A stretch of 64,000 nucleotides of DNA from Camellia lanceoleosa (GCA_025200525.1 CM045762.1:25225084-25289083); one strand, 5' to 3'; shown: positions 10,614 through 22,726, counted from the first letter of the stretch. Notes: generated by a model not told the origin, from the letters alone. Made by a program: numbers and translations.

Positions 10614-11898
10614 TGTTAGAAATGGTTGGGAAAATTCTGGGTAAAACCAGAATTATTTTCCTAAGTTTGGTCTATTTTTTAGGTGGGCCCCGTGCGTCGA
10701 TTTTCGCGGGTCAAAGTGGTAACGCGTTCTATGCCGCGTTGTGATTCACGTGGTATATTTGGTTGCTCAAAACCATTATCGGATGAATGGAAAATTGAAG
10801 CCAAAGTGAGCTCCATAGAAATGGGGTTTTTGTGGAAATTCCTTAAGGTTGGAAAATGGCTTGTCCCACATTGATTTTGTAGAAAGTTTTGAATAGGTTT
10901 ATAAGGCATGGGATTGGAACTTGGGGTGTGCCCCAAGAGGTACCCAAGTTTTGTAGAGAGAAAGGTTTTGGGCAAAATGGGCTAGACCCATTGGACCCAA
11001 AAATCACCACACGCGCACTGCCGCCGCTGCCGTCCGGCTGGGCTGGGCTTAGGCACGGGTGTGTGGACTGTGGTTGGGCTTGTTCGGCCCAATACCTATC
11101 TTTTTGCGCCAAAAACATTTGAATTTTATTTTCTAAAATTAAATTCTAATTTTTTCCAATTTGATTTTCGGAATTTAAATTCAAAAATCTGGTCTGATTT
11201 TCTCCTATCTGAACAGAATTGATTGTTTAAAATTCAAATAACCCGGACATATTCAAATCTGGGTTATTCGATTTTTTATCTGTTCAAATTTGAACCTAAT
11301 CAGTTCTAATTCAAAACCCAACAGGTACTGTACCTGTTCAAGCAGGTTTGCACCTGTTTAATTTAAAACCTGCACCCACCGATCCATCTATAAATAGGAC
11401 AGCCCTCATTTGATGTTTCATTCAGAAATTTCGTACTTCTCCTCTGCAAATTTATTCTTCATTTTGCTGCATTTAGTTTTGTAAGAAAGAGTGTAAACAC
11501 TTAGTGTATTCGTTGAACAAATAAATTGTAGTGCTGCATTTATTTGTAGTTGATCATTTCATCCTGGGAGATAGACGTCTATATTCTGAAAGTACCGTGG
11601 AGAAGACGAATCTGTCTTAAGGAGACAATGTCGAACACTGGACTTGATCAGAATAATATTCAAGATATTAATCAAGTAAGTTATTTATTTATTTTCTGTT
11701 TTATTATTTATTTAAATTAGATTTTAATTTTGTTTTTCTAACAAAATAAAATCTGTTTTTTATTTATTTAATTCTATTTCTAGTTTAATTTTTGTAATCA
11801 AACTTTCTCTCTCCTTTCTTATTTTTCTTTTATATTCTGTTTGTTGTTTAGTACCCAACAGAATTAATTAATTTAATTACAGTGAAGATTGTCCACCA
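10614..11898 (+). repeat. Copia-1 3' LTR
   Basis: It starts TGTTAGAAATGG immediately after a polypurine tract (ATGTGGGGGAT) and ends near GATTGTCCACCA. It keeps the TATA box (11389-11396), an ATG-initiated 16-codon exon (11628-11675) and the GTAAGT donor (11676). It differs from the 5' LTR by many substitutions, so the insertion is old. Confidence 0.85.
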
Positions 11899-12112
11899 CT
11901 AACTACTTGACTTAACCAAGTATGTAAGCTATCTATGGTTTAGTTGACACAACAAACTACCCAACTGTCTAACCACCACAAGTGTTGTGTTTGAGCATGT
12001 GAATTTTCAACAACTTCTGCAGGTCTTCTGATCTGCGGCTGAGGCTGAAGCCTTGTCTTTGATTGAGACTCAATGACTGGTTCAATGGCCTTATGGTGAG
12101 ATGGCTTATTTC

Positions 12113-12355
12113 AAGAAAAGCAAACAGTGCACATGTGACATCATGGGTACCGGAGAAAAACTGATGGTGAAGGGGCAAAATATATTAAGCAGCTTATGCA
12201 TGCCCCCATAGAATTACAGAAACATATATTAGTACGAGGTGAACCTGTGAACGAACTATTGCAGATTCAGCACCAAAAATTTCTGCAAAAGCTTGGCCAA
12301 GGGCTTCACGCCCTCCAGCATCCTCGTGTCCATAGCCTGTGGAACCACCAAAGTG
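12113..12355 (-). pseudogene. Aluminium-resistance / cystathionine-lyase-like gene fragment
   Basis: On the minus strand, an exon at 12355-12245 encodes HFGGSTGYGHEDAGGREALG and 17 further residues ending AESAIVRSQ. It is bounded by GTCAG at its start and CAG|GTTC at its end. The next exon starts after CACCATCAG at 12160 with FFSGTHDVTCALFAFL and then loses homology at about 12113. The peptides match the PLP-dependent aluminium-resistance family of plants, related to cystathionine and methionine lyases. Both splice junctions fall where exons join in frame. The rest of the catalytic domain, including the PLP lysine, is missing, so it cannot be functional. Confidence 0.75.
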
Positions 12356-13089
12356 CTGACACACACATGATTGTGAAGATTAGGGTTTAGACAATTGAAA
12401 ACAAAGAAAGTTCTATTTCTAAATTATTTTATATACAAATTTGACACCACTAGTCCAGCACATGCGTGATTCTTGAGCACACACAGCCAAGATCTTTGTT
12501 TAACAACTGTCATTTCTTTGGATTTTAGTACACATACAAGATGATGACAACGACGGTAGCATTTCTCAACAAGCCAAGCTCAAACAAACTATTAAGCAGG
12601 CTCACTTAACAAGCCTAGAATTCACGATCGCCAATACCTTGGCACAATTAGACTCAATTAAAGTTCATCTAGGTCATATGAATGCAAGTAATGCTTTGGC
12701 TAATATACACTGTAAAGTAAATCTAGTAACATTTCCAGAGAATTCACGTATTCATCATTCACCTTCTGGAATATAATGCCAACCTTATTAGGAGGCATCA
12801 GCCTACCATCAACAATTTATTTATATTCATTACCCAAGTTTCCAAATAGAACCAAAATATCAACTGGCACATTATTTTCAAATTAATTATCCTTACATGG
12901 GATACAACCCGGGCATTCTGTTAAGTTTCTCTTATAAAAACTTAAAAAATATGGACTTTTCAACAATATTCCTACATCAAATTACAAGAGTACTATCACC
13001 ACAGAAACACAAAGTTTTATTACGTTACAGGAAAAAAAAGCTAGTTTTCTCTTATGAAAACTTCAAAATATAGACATTTTCAACAATTC

Positions 13090-13264
13090 CTAAATCAAAT
13101 TACAAGGCTCATTCAGCGTTTCATCAGAACTTGAGAGGAACCCCACTTCAATTCGTTCGTTCATTTTCTTGGCATCCAAACAGAGGATTAGTTTAGGGTT
13201 TTGAGAAATAACTAAAGTTCCTGGGTTTAGCATAGCCTCCGGGACAAAGGGATGATCATGGTGG

Positions 13265-13299
<35 letters not shown>

Positions 13300-13413
13300 G
13301 GTAAGAGAAACGGAGACTGGAGAGGTCGATCGCACTGGAAAAAAGTCTCTATGATCTCTGAGACTGAGAGTGTGCGTAAGATAAGCAGAGTAAGCGCAGG
13401 ACAAGAACACCAT
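13090..13413 (-). pseudogene. Possible first exon of the same gene, with poly-His tract
   Basis: A 107-codon frame starts MVFLSCAYSAYLTHTLSL, rich in Ser, Thr and Leu like a plastid transit peptide. It then contains 14 consecutive His codons from a CAT microsatellite. A plausible donor (CTT|GTAATT) lies near its end, after DETLNEPC. Position and strand fit an upstream exon of the lyase-like fragment at 12113-12355, but the linking exon was not found between them and the family assignment rests on context. Confidence 0.35.
13261..13300. repeat. (GAT)n microsatellite
   Basis: About 11-12 perfect GAT/ATG triplets preceded by GGTGATGAT. It gives poly-His, poly-Met and poly-Ile in different frames. 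Confidence 0.9.
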
Positions 13414-14189
13414 TTTCGCAGCAGAGTCACTGAGAGAAGCGACTGGTCAGAGCCTCATTAGCTTTGGGGTTAAGAAGTTATTAATTAAAAAAAATCAAAA
13501 AATAAACCCTAAATCCTAAATTTGAAAAAAACTTATTAAAAAATAAATCATACATATTATTTTTGTTGTCTAATATAGTGCTTTCTAATTTTTATTAATT
13601 GGAAAGAAATATTAATGAGAAATTTCATTTTTTATTGTTTAAAATTAGTATTAAATGGAATTAGTCATTAAGTTGTGACAGTTGTCTTTTTTAAATTTGA
13701 AATTTTTAAGGGTTAAATTTTTTTGTCTATATATTATGACATTTTTGTTCTAAAATTTTTATACAAAATAATTAATCATTACATTTTCTATTTAGATTTA
13801 CCTTTACCATCTAACTTTAAAGTGAGCGTTTCCAAACTCAAACAAACAAGGTTAGGATGTTTTTTTTTAGTTTCTTTTTTAGCAATTTATACAATAATAA
13901 ATCATTTCTAATCAAATTATCTAATTATTTAAGACAATCACTTAATAAATACTAATCACATTTAATGCACGTATACTTTTACTCATTTCATATGAAGTGT
14001 TCAACTTAGATTTAGAAATGATATTTCAAAATTTTAATATTGTTATCTAATAATTGAGTTCGTTTTGTATTTGATTGATAAGAAGACGATAAAAAAATTT
14101 GAAAGTCATTTAAAATTAGTATTAATTGGTATTAACTATTGAATATAATTGTTGCCCTTTTGAAATTTTAAACAATAAAATTTTTTCTC

Positions 14190-14197
14190 TATATATT
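14190..14197 (+). promoter_or_regulatory. TATA-like box, array unit 1
   Basis: TATATATT in the context CTCTATATATTCTGTGACTT. It recurs at 16695-16702 and 22054-22061 (and 13738-13745), each ~75-110 bp before a CCATCTAA junction and ~640-700 bp before a small ORF. Confidence 0.4.
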
Positions 14198-14894
14198 CTG
14201 TGACTTTCATTCCAAAAATTTTATACAAAATAATTTATCATTACATTTTTCATTCCGATTTATTTTCACTATCTAACCTTAAGATGTGTGTAGTATTATG
14301 TGTATCTCAGTAAAGATGTAATTTTTGTTTTTTTTCATAATATTATTAATTTGCCACTTTACTTTGTATTGCAGAAGCAACACAAACTTGAATTATACTA
14401 TTACACCAAATCTAGCATATGTGCATTTACTTAATGTTTTTATTTTTATTTTCTATTATTGTCACGTATCTTGTTCCTCTAAATGTTCTTTGAATCCTAA
14501 ATCTTTTTTTATATTTGTTTGTTATCCTTTGATTTTTATTTTCTTATTTTTAGTTTAAACAAATCTCGTTCATTTTGATCTGGCTTTAATGAATGTATTT
14601 GAGTATGTTTGTCAGGCATAAAAGGTTTCTTTTTAGGATTCAATTTTTATTTTTCTATTTGTATCTTACATAAATCACTTGATGCTAACACCAGTTTTAC
14701 TTGGTTATTTTTGTAATATGAAAGTATTTTTTGTTACTAGTATTATTCTGTTGGTTCAATATTGTGAAGAGAAATTGGCACGGTCATACATGGTGCTGCA
14801 ACCATGTTTAGAAATAAAGAATTGAGAAACATAAGCGAGGTTAAAAAATGGTCAAATTTTATTGAAATTAAGTGTATATTGAAAACTCAAGACC

Positions 14895-15062
14895 ATGACG
14901 AGTAACTTGGGAAGCTTAAGGTTTTTGTTGAAGCAAAATTTGCGATCAACTGTGATGGTCTTCCTCACTGTTAAGAAGGCATGTGAAATTAAAAATAAAA
15001 ATATTTTCCCTTCAAATTTATTTCTACCATCTAATTTTCAGGTGAGTGTCTCTAAACTCTAA
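14895..15062 (+). CDS. Small ORF family, copy 1 (55 aa)
   Basis: The ORF begins MTSNLGSLRFLLKQNLRSTV, continues with a hydrophobic segment (MVFLTVKKAC) and a basic Asn-rich part (EIKNKNIF), and ends NFQVSVSKL. The start is chosen because all three copies share the ATG followed by an LGSLRF motif. A hydrophobic N-terminal half suggests a membrane-anchored or secreted peptide, or a first exon of a longer gene; the AAGGCA-TGTGAAATT context may be a decayed donor. I do not recognise the family. Confidence 0.35.
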   Translation: MTSNLGSLRFLLKQNLRSTVMVFLTVKKACEIKNKNIFPSNLFLPSNFQVSVSKL

Positions 15063-15339
15063 CAAATTAGGTGAGCTGATTTTTTTAGTTTTTTTTTTTT
15101 AGAAATTAAAGAAAAAATTGTTCTACTCAAATTATCTAATTATTTAAGACATCAATTAGTAAATATTGATCACGTACAATGTTCGTCTTTGCTCATTTCA
15201 TATGAAGTGTTCAAAATTAAATTTCAAAATTTTAATATTGTTGTCTAATAATTAAATTCCTTTTGTATTGGGTTGTCGAGAAGACCATAAAAGAAATTGA
15301 AAGCTTTCCAAAGCCTCCAAACATTCATTTCCAGAATTC

Positions 15340-16490
15340 AAATGTAACGTTTGGTAGAGTTTTAGAATTATGATTTGAAAATAGAGTTGTATTTTGAGTT
15401 TATAGGTTTTGGAATTATGATTTGAAAAAAGAAAATTTGTTTGATTATGAGTTTTGAAAATAGTTTTGAATTGGATTTTGAATTTTTGATGTGACATATG
15501 AAATGAGAAAAGTTGTTTGATTATGAGTTTTGAAAAGAATTTTCAAAACTTAATTCAAACACTTAGACCATCTCCAACGGAGAACCAAATCCAGCATCAA
15601 ATTCAAAATTTGATGAAAAACTTACTTTTTGAGCTCCAACGGTGGCACCAAACGCATATCAAATTGACAATTCACCAAACGCTACACCAAACTGATACCA
15701 ACACACAGAATTTGATAAATCACTGTTACTGACCGTGGTACACCGGTTGCCCGGGTGGTTGCCCGACCGGTTGACCAACCGGTCAACCGGTTCTCTTTGA
15801 AATACATGGGTTCAAACGGGTTTTAAAAAAAAAAAAAATTTTGCCTAGGTGGTCAACCACCCGGTCGACCGGCCGGTTGACCACCTGGTCGACCACCCAA
15901 AAGTTCAAAAAGTTCAAAATAAAAGGTTCAAACCGGTAAAAAAAAAAAAAAATTGCCCTTTACAGGTTGACCGGCCGGTCAACCAACTGGTTGCCCGGCG
16001 CAAATTTGATGAAACGGATTTTATGCTGAACCGTTGGAGCGCGACGTATCAAATTAAGGAAATGGCCTGTTTTTTATTCAGATTTGGTGAAATATTTGCT
16101 ACACCGTTGGAGATGCTCTTATAACTTATAACCCAACACATAACTCAAAACTCTATTGAAAATTCTATTCAAAACTCATAACTAAACTCTTTTTAAAATT
16201 CAATTCAAAAAAATAATCTGTATATTTAAAAAATATCAAAAATAAATATAATATTTTTTTTTTTCCCAAATAACAGGTGGTGATTGGCAATTGCAAAAAA
16301 AAAAAAGTTATATTCCGGTCAACCGGCTGGACATCCTCCGGATGTCTGAACAAACGACCAAGTAGACTAAAAATTCAAAAATTGTTTGGTTTACCAAATA
16401 TATTTTCAAAATATGTTTTGAAATTGATTTGGAATCATAATTTAAAAACCCAAACCAAATATAGCATTCAAATATAAGGGTGGAATCATA
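15340..16490. repeat. Outer inverted-repeat segment around the MITE
   Basis: Sequences before and after the MITE are rich in inverted counterparts: GAATTATGATTTGAAAA on the left, and GGAATCATAATTT and CAAAACTCATAACT on the right. The block interrupts the array unit between AATTCAAATG (about 15335) and its resumption near 16515. This looks like an older foldback element that later received the Harbinger-like MITE; its ends and TSD are not clear to me. Confidence 0.4.
15566..16118. mobile_element. Harbinger-like MITE with GGTTGACC arrays
   Basis: Terminal inverted repeats GACCATCTCCAACGG and CCGTTGGAGATGCTC are flanked by 3-bp duplications TTA (15563-15565 and 16119-16121), as in PIF/Harbinger elements. 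The 553-bp interior has no ORF of note. It holds dense clusters of GGTTGACC, GGTCAACC and GGTCGACC motifs near 15737-15795, 15848-15898 and 15961-16000, able to form many alternative hairpins. Confidence 0.75.
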
Positions 16491-17739
16491 ATTTGAAATT
16501 CACACCAAGCACAAATATTTTCCTTTTATTTCTTGTTATGTAATAATAGTATTTTCCAACTTTTGTTAATTAGAAAGAAACATTAATGAGAAGTTTTGTT
16601 TTTCATTTTTTAAAATTAGTATTAATTGGTATAACCGTTGAATATAACCATTACCCTTTTGAAATTTGAATTTCTAACAGTCAAAATTTTTCTCTATATA
16701 TTTTGTGACTTTCGTTCTAAAATTTTTATACAAAATAATTTATCATTTCATTTTCTATTTAGATTTATCTCTACCATCTAATTTTAAGGTGAGTATGGGA
16801 TTCCGTGTATCTTAGTTGATGTGTATTTTAGATTCTTTATTATTTTTGTTTTCTCACAAACTTGAATTGTACTTACTTAAAAGTTTTTATTTTTATTTTT
16901 TATTATTATCACGTATCTTGTTGCTCTCAAATGTAATTTGAACGCTAAATCTCTCTTTTATATATGTTTGTTATCATTTTGATTTTGATTTTCTTGTTTT
17001 GGTTTAAACAAAGCTCGTGCATTTTGGTTTGTCTTTAATGAGTATATTGAATATGTTTGTGAGATATAAAACGTTTCTTTTCTTTCTAGAATCCAATCTT
17101 TATTTTTGTATTTATATCTTACCTATTTTACTTGATGCTAACATAAGTTTTACTTGGTGATTTTTGTAATCTGAAAGCATTTTTTGTTATTAGTATTATT
17201 TTGTGGGCTTAGTGTTGCAAAGAAAAATGAATATGATCGTACATGGTGACATACAACCATATTTAGTAATGAAGAATTGAGAGACATAAGTGAAATTGAA
17301 ATAGTGCCATATTTTATTGAAGTGTGTATTGAAAAATTAAGACTATGGCGAGCAATTTGGGAAGTTTAAGGTTTTTGTTGAAGGAAAACTTAAGATTAAC
17401 TGTGACTGCATTCTTGACTATCAAGAAGGCAAGCAGAAGAATGAACAGAGAATTTGGCGAGCATTACCATTAGTCACCCTTTGGTCATTATGGAAGCTCA
17501 GAAATGAACATCTATTTCAAGATTCACATCAAGACATGCAGGAGTTGCAGGAGATTATAATCATAAGGTTAGCTATTTGGCTTAAGGCATCTTCCAAGGA
17601 CCTTTCTTTCTCCATAAATGATTTCCTCTATAACATCTCGGGCATTAGGGAGTGTATTTGTTGATGGGTGTGATTTTGTTGGGCCACTATCTGTTTTTTC
17701 TGATGCTTTTCTCAGCAGTGGTGTTTGTTGGTATGTTCC

Positions 17740-19987
17740 TGTAGTGACCCTTACCTTACTCTTGTCATACTTGCATACATTCATATGTGATCTTGACTTG
17801 TTGTGTTGCATTAGCAAATTTAGTCTTGTCTTGTTTTGGGTGTTGCTTGCATGACTTGTCATTTCCTAGGGTGTATAGCCGAGGTCATCCTAAGCCTGTA
17901 ACTATTGTGGAGTCCCTTTGTTTGACCTCCACCTTCGTCTTGGCATATTGGCCGAGATGATTATCATCTGGGCCGAGGTGTGTATCGCCAAGGCCGAGAT
18001 GTGTATTATCTGGGCCGAAATGCTATCCTTGTACCGAAGTGATCTTGTCCTGGAATAGTATGACCTAGACCGAGGTGTGGCGCATCTTGGCCGAGGTGTG
18101 GCACAGCTAGGTCAAGTGTTGACCTTCCTAGCCGAGATCATTGTCCCCTTGTTGCCGAAGTCTTGTTGTTAGCCGACGTTATTACTCGCCGGAGTCCCTT
18201 GTCGCCTAGCTTGTTGAACACGCTTTGTCATAGTCTTGTCTTTTCAATCAGTCACCTTTTGAGTTGAACCAACCAACCATTGCCACGTGTCCGAGCTGAG
18301 TGTTAAGTCAACCGGCAGAGAGAGAAAAGTATCATTTTGTCTCATATCTTGTTCTTGAGGAGAGAGAAGCTCTAGGAAGGAGCCTTAGAGTGAGAAAGTA
18401 GATAGCCAGCTTGATTCTTGGAGTTCAACCGTTAGATTTGTGTTTTGAGGTTAGAATCTTGGTCTACTCTTGTTGTTCTTATTGTTCACCTAGCTGCATT
18501 GCATGATTGAATATGTTCTGCATGCCATATATTGATTTAAAGATTGATTTTAGAAAGAGAAAGTTGGTATTCTTGTGTTCTTGAGGAAAAGCCTTGTTTG
18601 ATCCGAAAGTTTGCAACAAGTTACATGCTTTTGTGTTTGTTTTCCCAAAGATCTTCTAGCATGGGCACCCAGGTTCATGATTTCGAACTCATAGCATGAA
18701 ATCTCAGATTTTGTAATAACAAGTTATGATCCTTGCATTCATCTTCTTCATGACCTTCATGTTCATGTTTTTCATGTTCTTGAGCAGAGGGAAAACCCAG
18801 ATTTTTCCCGACCTCATTTCCTTGAAAGTGGCCTCGGGACCACACCTCGGCGAGAAGGTGTGGGACCTCGGCCAAGACTTGGTTGGTGCCCAGCATATTT
18901 CCCCGAGATGGGAGACAGTGTTTGTTTAGGTTTGACTTAGTTTTTGGAAAATGCCGAGGTCATTTGCATTCATATAAAGTTGTTTGAGAATGCATTCAAC
19001 AGATTTCTGCTATGTGTTTGTAGGACTTGGACTTGCCTTGACCCCGACGTTTGAAGAACTATGTGAGTGGTATTTTTGATAAAGATATGTTATAAAGCTT
19101 TGATAAAACCTTGTTTTGTCTTGTTTGGAAATTGTTTACAAGCATGAATGATTATTCCTATTTGCAATAAGTATTATACCTTGTTTGATGACATCCTCGG
19201 GAAGTCCGTACGTGCTAGGGGACTATAAGCGTTTGTAGCACAAAGTTTGGAAGTCCGTACGTGCTAGGGGACTATAAGCGTTTGTAGCACAAGTCCTTAG
19301 TGTCCGGGGACTATAATGCAACGACACCATTGTTTAGAGATCTCTCTTGTCTTGTCTTGCCTTGCCACTGACGGTTTTACCGCGTGGGCTTGTTTGTCCG
19401 GGATGTCCTCTCTTGTATTATATTGATGTTAGTAAGCATCTCTTGAAGCTTGACAGACTTGGCGTATGAACTTGATTTACTCCACGTGTTGTTTGGTTAA
19501 AAAGATCTCGGATATCATTCATGTAAACCTTTTATTATTTGTACCATTCACTGAGTATCCAAGCTCACCCTCTCTATATATATGTAGGTGATGAGCAGGA
19601 CGGCGGTGACGCCTAGTTGTGTTTAGCCGACGTATTTTGCCCGTGTCTTTGCCGATGTCCTTTGGATCCTTGTTTTGTGCCATCTTGAAGATCATGCTTC
19701 TTAGTTATTTCATTGTGTTATGTATTTAATGGCCGAGAAGCCTTTTGGTCAAGATGTAATTTTTATATTCCATTTTGTTGTATATAAACTATTTTAAGAT
19801 GTATGTCATTTCATTTAACTTAAGCACTGCTCTTATGGACTACTTAGTTTTATTTATTGCTTCCGCATTTGTAAGCCCCATATGTTTACTCTGTTTTGTG
19901 TGTGTGATCTTGTAAGTGGCCTTTGGTAGTCTTGAATTACTGGCCATCATGGCACCATTCTACTAGGGGCGGGATGGGGTCGTGACA
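17740..19987 (+). mobile_element. Solo LTR (Tekay-related gypsy) inside the LINE
   Basis: The sequence starts TGTAGTGACC and ends GGGTCGTGACA, flanked by GTTCC duplications (17735-17739 and 19988-19992). Its right part shares the order CACTGAGTATCCAAGCTCAC, TATGTAGGTGATGAGCAGG and GGGGTCGTGACA with the LTRs at 48753-51277, so it is related but a different family. The middle has repeated GCCGAGGTGTGG / GGCCGAGATG motifs (17945-18180). A ~54-bp direct duplication lies at 19198-19291. Weak open frames here are not genes. Confidence 0.9.
19198..19291 (+). repeat. ~54-bp direct duplication in solo LTR
   Basis: GGAAGTCCGTACGTGCTAGG and its continuation GGACTATAAGCGTTTGTAGC occur twice back to back. 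Confidence 0.9.
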
Positions 19988-22726
19988 GTTCCCCTCCAGT
20001 GGGATTGGTCTGCTTCAGTGGGTTTGGTTCTGTTTGATTTACTCACCAGCAGGATTCTGTTCTGTTACCAGTGGGATTCTGTTCTGTTGGACTCAGTTCT
20101 GTATTTTTTGGACTCAGTTCTGCATTCTCTTATAGCTGGGTGAATTGATAGCTGGGTTGTGCTGATTTCCTCTATCTGAATTGTGCTGGTTTTTAGCTGG
20201 GTCAGCTCTGTGAAATTGGCAAACATCTGAAAGGGTATGAATTGATATGGGCTGCTCTTATCTGCTATTTATCTGCTCTATCTGTTAGAGCTGGAGCTGC
20301 TGTTCAAGTGGATGCGCTGCTGTCAAATGGTTGCTCTATGGTGGAAGGGTGCAAATTGATATGGGCTGCTATTCTTTGTGATGCTGTGTGTATATTGAGT
20401 ATGCAAGGTTACTGCTGGTGTGGCTGCTGTAGACCTGTTCTAATTTAAAGGTTACTGCTGGTGTTATGTCACCTGCTAGGTTGTTTTGATCTGAGTATGC
20501 AAGCTGCTGGTGTTCAGTCCTTAGGCTGAGTATGCAAGTCTCTGATGGCTGCAAGTGATCTGCTCTAATGGCTGCTGTGATCTGTTCTGATCTGTCCTAA
20601 TGGCTGCTGGTGTTTTTGTTCTAATTGCTGCTGATGTATTGGTCTGTTTTGCTGGTTTGGTCTATTCCTTTCGTTGGTTCCTCACCAACTTAGGGGTGCT
20701 TGCAAATGATAGGATGGACTATTTCGTGCCAACCTCGTTGGGATGTTTTAACTCATTGTGATGCTCCTGCACCCTTCCTCTTTTTCTCTTTATTGGTGTA
20801 ATTTGTTTTGTACCTCGTACTACATTTTTATCAATGAAGTCTCTTTCTTTGCCGTTCAAAAAAAGAAGGCAAGCGGAATTAAAAATAAAAATATTTTTCA
20901 TTTAAATTTATCTTTGTCATCTAACTTTAAGATGAACGTTTTTAAACTCTAACAAACTAGTTGAAGCATTTTTTTAGTTTCTTTTTTAACAATTTGTGGA
21001 ATAAATTGTTATACCCAAATTATCTAATTATGTAAGGCTAAATATTGATCATGTACAATATACGTGCACTTTTATTCATTACATATGTAGTGTTCAATTT
21101 AGACTTTAAAATTAAATTTTAAAATTTTAATATTGCTGTCTAATTGAATTCCTTCTGTTTGAATTTCACGCCTCCATCAAAAAATAATAATAATAATTGA
21201 GCTCTTTTGTATTTGGTTGCTGAGATAAACATAAAGGCAATTTGAATGCTTTTCAAGTCTCCAAATATTCATTTCTAGAACTCAAACATTTTCCTTTTCT
21301 TTCTTGTTGTGTAATAATAGTATTTTCCAACTTTTGTTAATTAAAAAGCAATATTAATTAGAAGTTTTATTTTTCATTGTTTGAAATTAGTATTAATTGG
21401 CATATCCGTTGAATACGACACTTATCCTTTTGAAATTTGAATTTCTAACGGTCAAAATTTTTCTCTATTTATTCTAAGATTTTCTTCTTACATTTTTATA
21501 TTTTTCATTCAGATTTATCTCCACCATCTAACCTTAAGGTGAGTATAGTATTACGTATGTCTGAGTTGATACGTATTTCTTATTCTTTTTTCTTTTTTCT
21601 TTTTCTTTTTTCATAATATCAAATACAATTAATTTGTTCTACTCAAATTATCTAATTATTTAAGACAATCACTTTGTAAATATTGATCACGTACAACGCA
21701 CGCGCAAATTTGCTCATTGCATATGTAGTGTTCAACTTAGATTTTGAAATTAAATTTCAAAATTAGTATTGTTGTCGAATAATTAAGTTCCTTCTGTATT
21801 TGGTTGCTGAGAAGACAACAAAACATATTTGAAAGTTTTTTAAAGCCTCTAAACATTCATTTTCAGAACTTGAACATTTTCCTTCTCTTTCTTGTTGCGT
21901 AATAATTGTGTTTTTCGACTTCTGTTAATTTGAAGGAAACAATAATGTGAAGTTTTCTTTTCTAGTTTTTGAAATTAGAATTAATTGATGTAGCCATTGA
22001 ATATAACCGTTGTTATTTTGAAATTTGAATTTCAAAAGATAAAAATTTTGCTCTATATATTGTGAGACTTTCATTCTAAAATTTTTATACAAAATAATTT
22101 GTCACTACATTTTTCCTTCAATTTATCTCCACCATCTAGCCTTAAGGTGATTGTAGTATTACAAAAGCCTCAGTTGATGTGTATTTATTATTTTTTTCAT
22201 AATATTAAATATAATTATTTGCCACTTTACTTTGTGTTGATATTACAACAAATTAGAGTCTTTGTGTATTTACTTAAATATTTTGTTTTAATTTTCTATT
22301 ATTGTCACGTGTCTTGTTCCTTTGAAATGTGTAATGAACCCTACATCTTTTTATATTTGTTTTGTATCTTTTTCGATTTTGTTTTCCTATTTTTGGTTTA
22401 AACAAAGTTCATGCATTTTGATTTTTCTTTAATGAGAATATTTGAGTATGTTTGGAAGACAAAAAAGATTTCTTTTTAGGATCCAAATTTTATTTTTGTA
22501 TTTATATCTTACCTAATTCACTTGACGTTAATGTGAGTTTTACTTAATTTTTCTGTTGTCTCAAACTATTTGTCGTTATTAATATTACTTTGTGATTGCC
22601 CAGTCGCACAACAGAAATGGATATTGTTGTATATGGTGACGGTGTGACCATGTTTAAGAGATATAACTAAGGTTGAAAAAGGGCAAAATTTTATTGAAGT
22701 TAAGTATTTATTGAAAAGTAAAGACC

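Larger units (their letters stand above)
4380..11898 (+). mobile_element. Copia-1: degenerate Ty1/copia LTR retrotransposon
   Basis: Two direct LTRs (4380-5635 and 10614-11898) flank gag, protease, integrase, reverse transcriptase and RNase H in copia order. A purine-rich tract, ATGTGGGGGA, precedes the 3' LTR. The LTRs begin TGTTAGAAATGG and end near GTCCAACA or GTCCACCA. The 5-bp flanks of 4380 and 11898 do not match. If the left end is instead 4335, which includes an inverted LTR-end segment, the flanks become CTAAT and CTAAC. No standard tRNA-Met primer site is visible after the 5' LTR. Many stops make it inactive. The gag and pol motifs are TNT1-like; finer lineage is uncertain. Confidence 0.9.
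17435..20862 (+). mobile_element. 5'-truncated LINE fragment with nested solo LTR
   Basis: A 12-bp target duplication (AAGAAGGCAAGC) flanks an insert ending in a short A-tract (CAAAAAAAG). The left end encodes the last residues of a plant L1 ORF2 (LWSLWKLRNEHLF, FSINDFLYNI) up to a stop near 17664. The right 870 bp is a 3' UTR related to that of the LINE at 24811-31933 (GTGCCAACCTCGTTGGGAT, ATCAATGAAG). Removing the solo LTR leaves about 1.2 kb, a typical truncated LINE copy. Confidence 0.85.
17345..20952 (+). pseudogene. Small ORF family, copy 2, split by a LINE
   Basis: Thirty codons (17345-17434, MASNLGSLRFLLKENLRLTV then TAFLTIKKAS) are interrupted by a LINE insertion. The frame resumes at 20875 with GIKNKNIFHLNLSLSS and ends at a stop at 20950-20952. 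Without the insert the ORF would be 55 codons plus stop, the same length as copy 1. The target duplication AAGAAGGCAAGC is at 17423-17434 and 20863-20874. The matching total length across copies is the best evidence that this frame once mattered. Confidence 0.5.

Noticed and set aside
13227..13430. ORF with poly-Ile or poly-Met tract
   Set aside because: Shadow frames of the GAT microsatellite; only the minus-strand frame with poly-His has a possible gene context.
17740..19987. Host gene in the GC-richer block with GCCGAGG motifs
   Set aside because: Terminal TG/CA, target duplication and shared LTR landmarks show it is a solo LTR.
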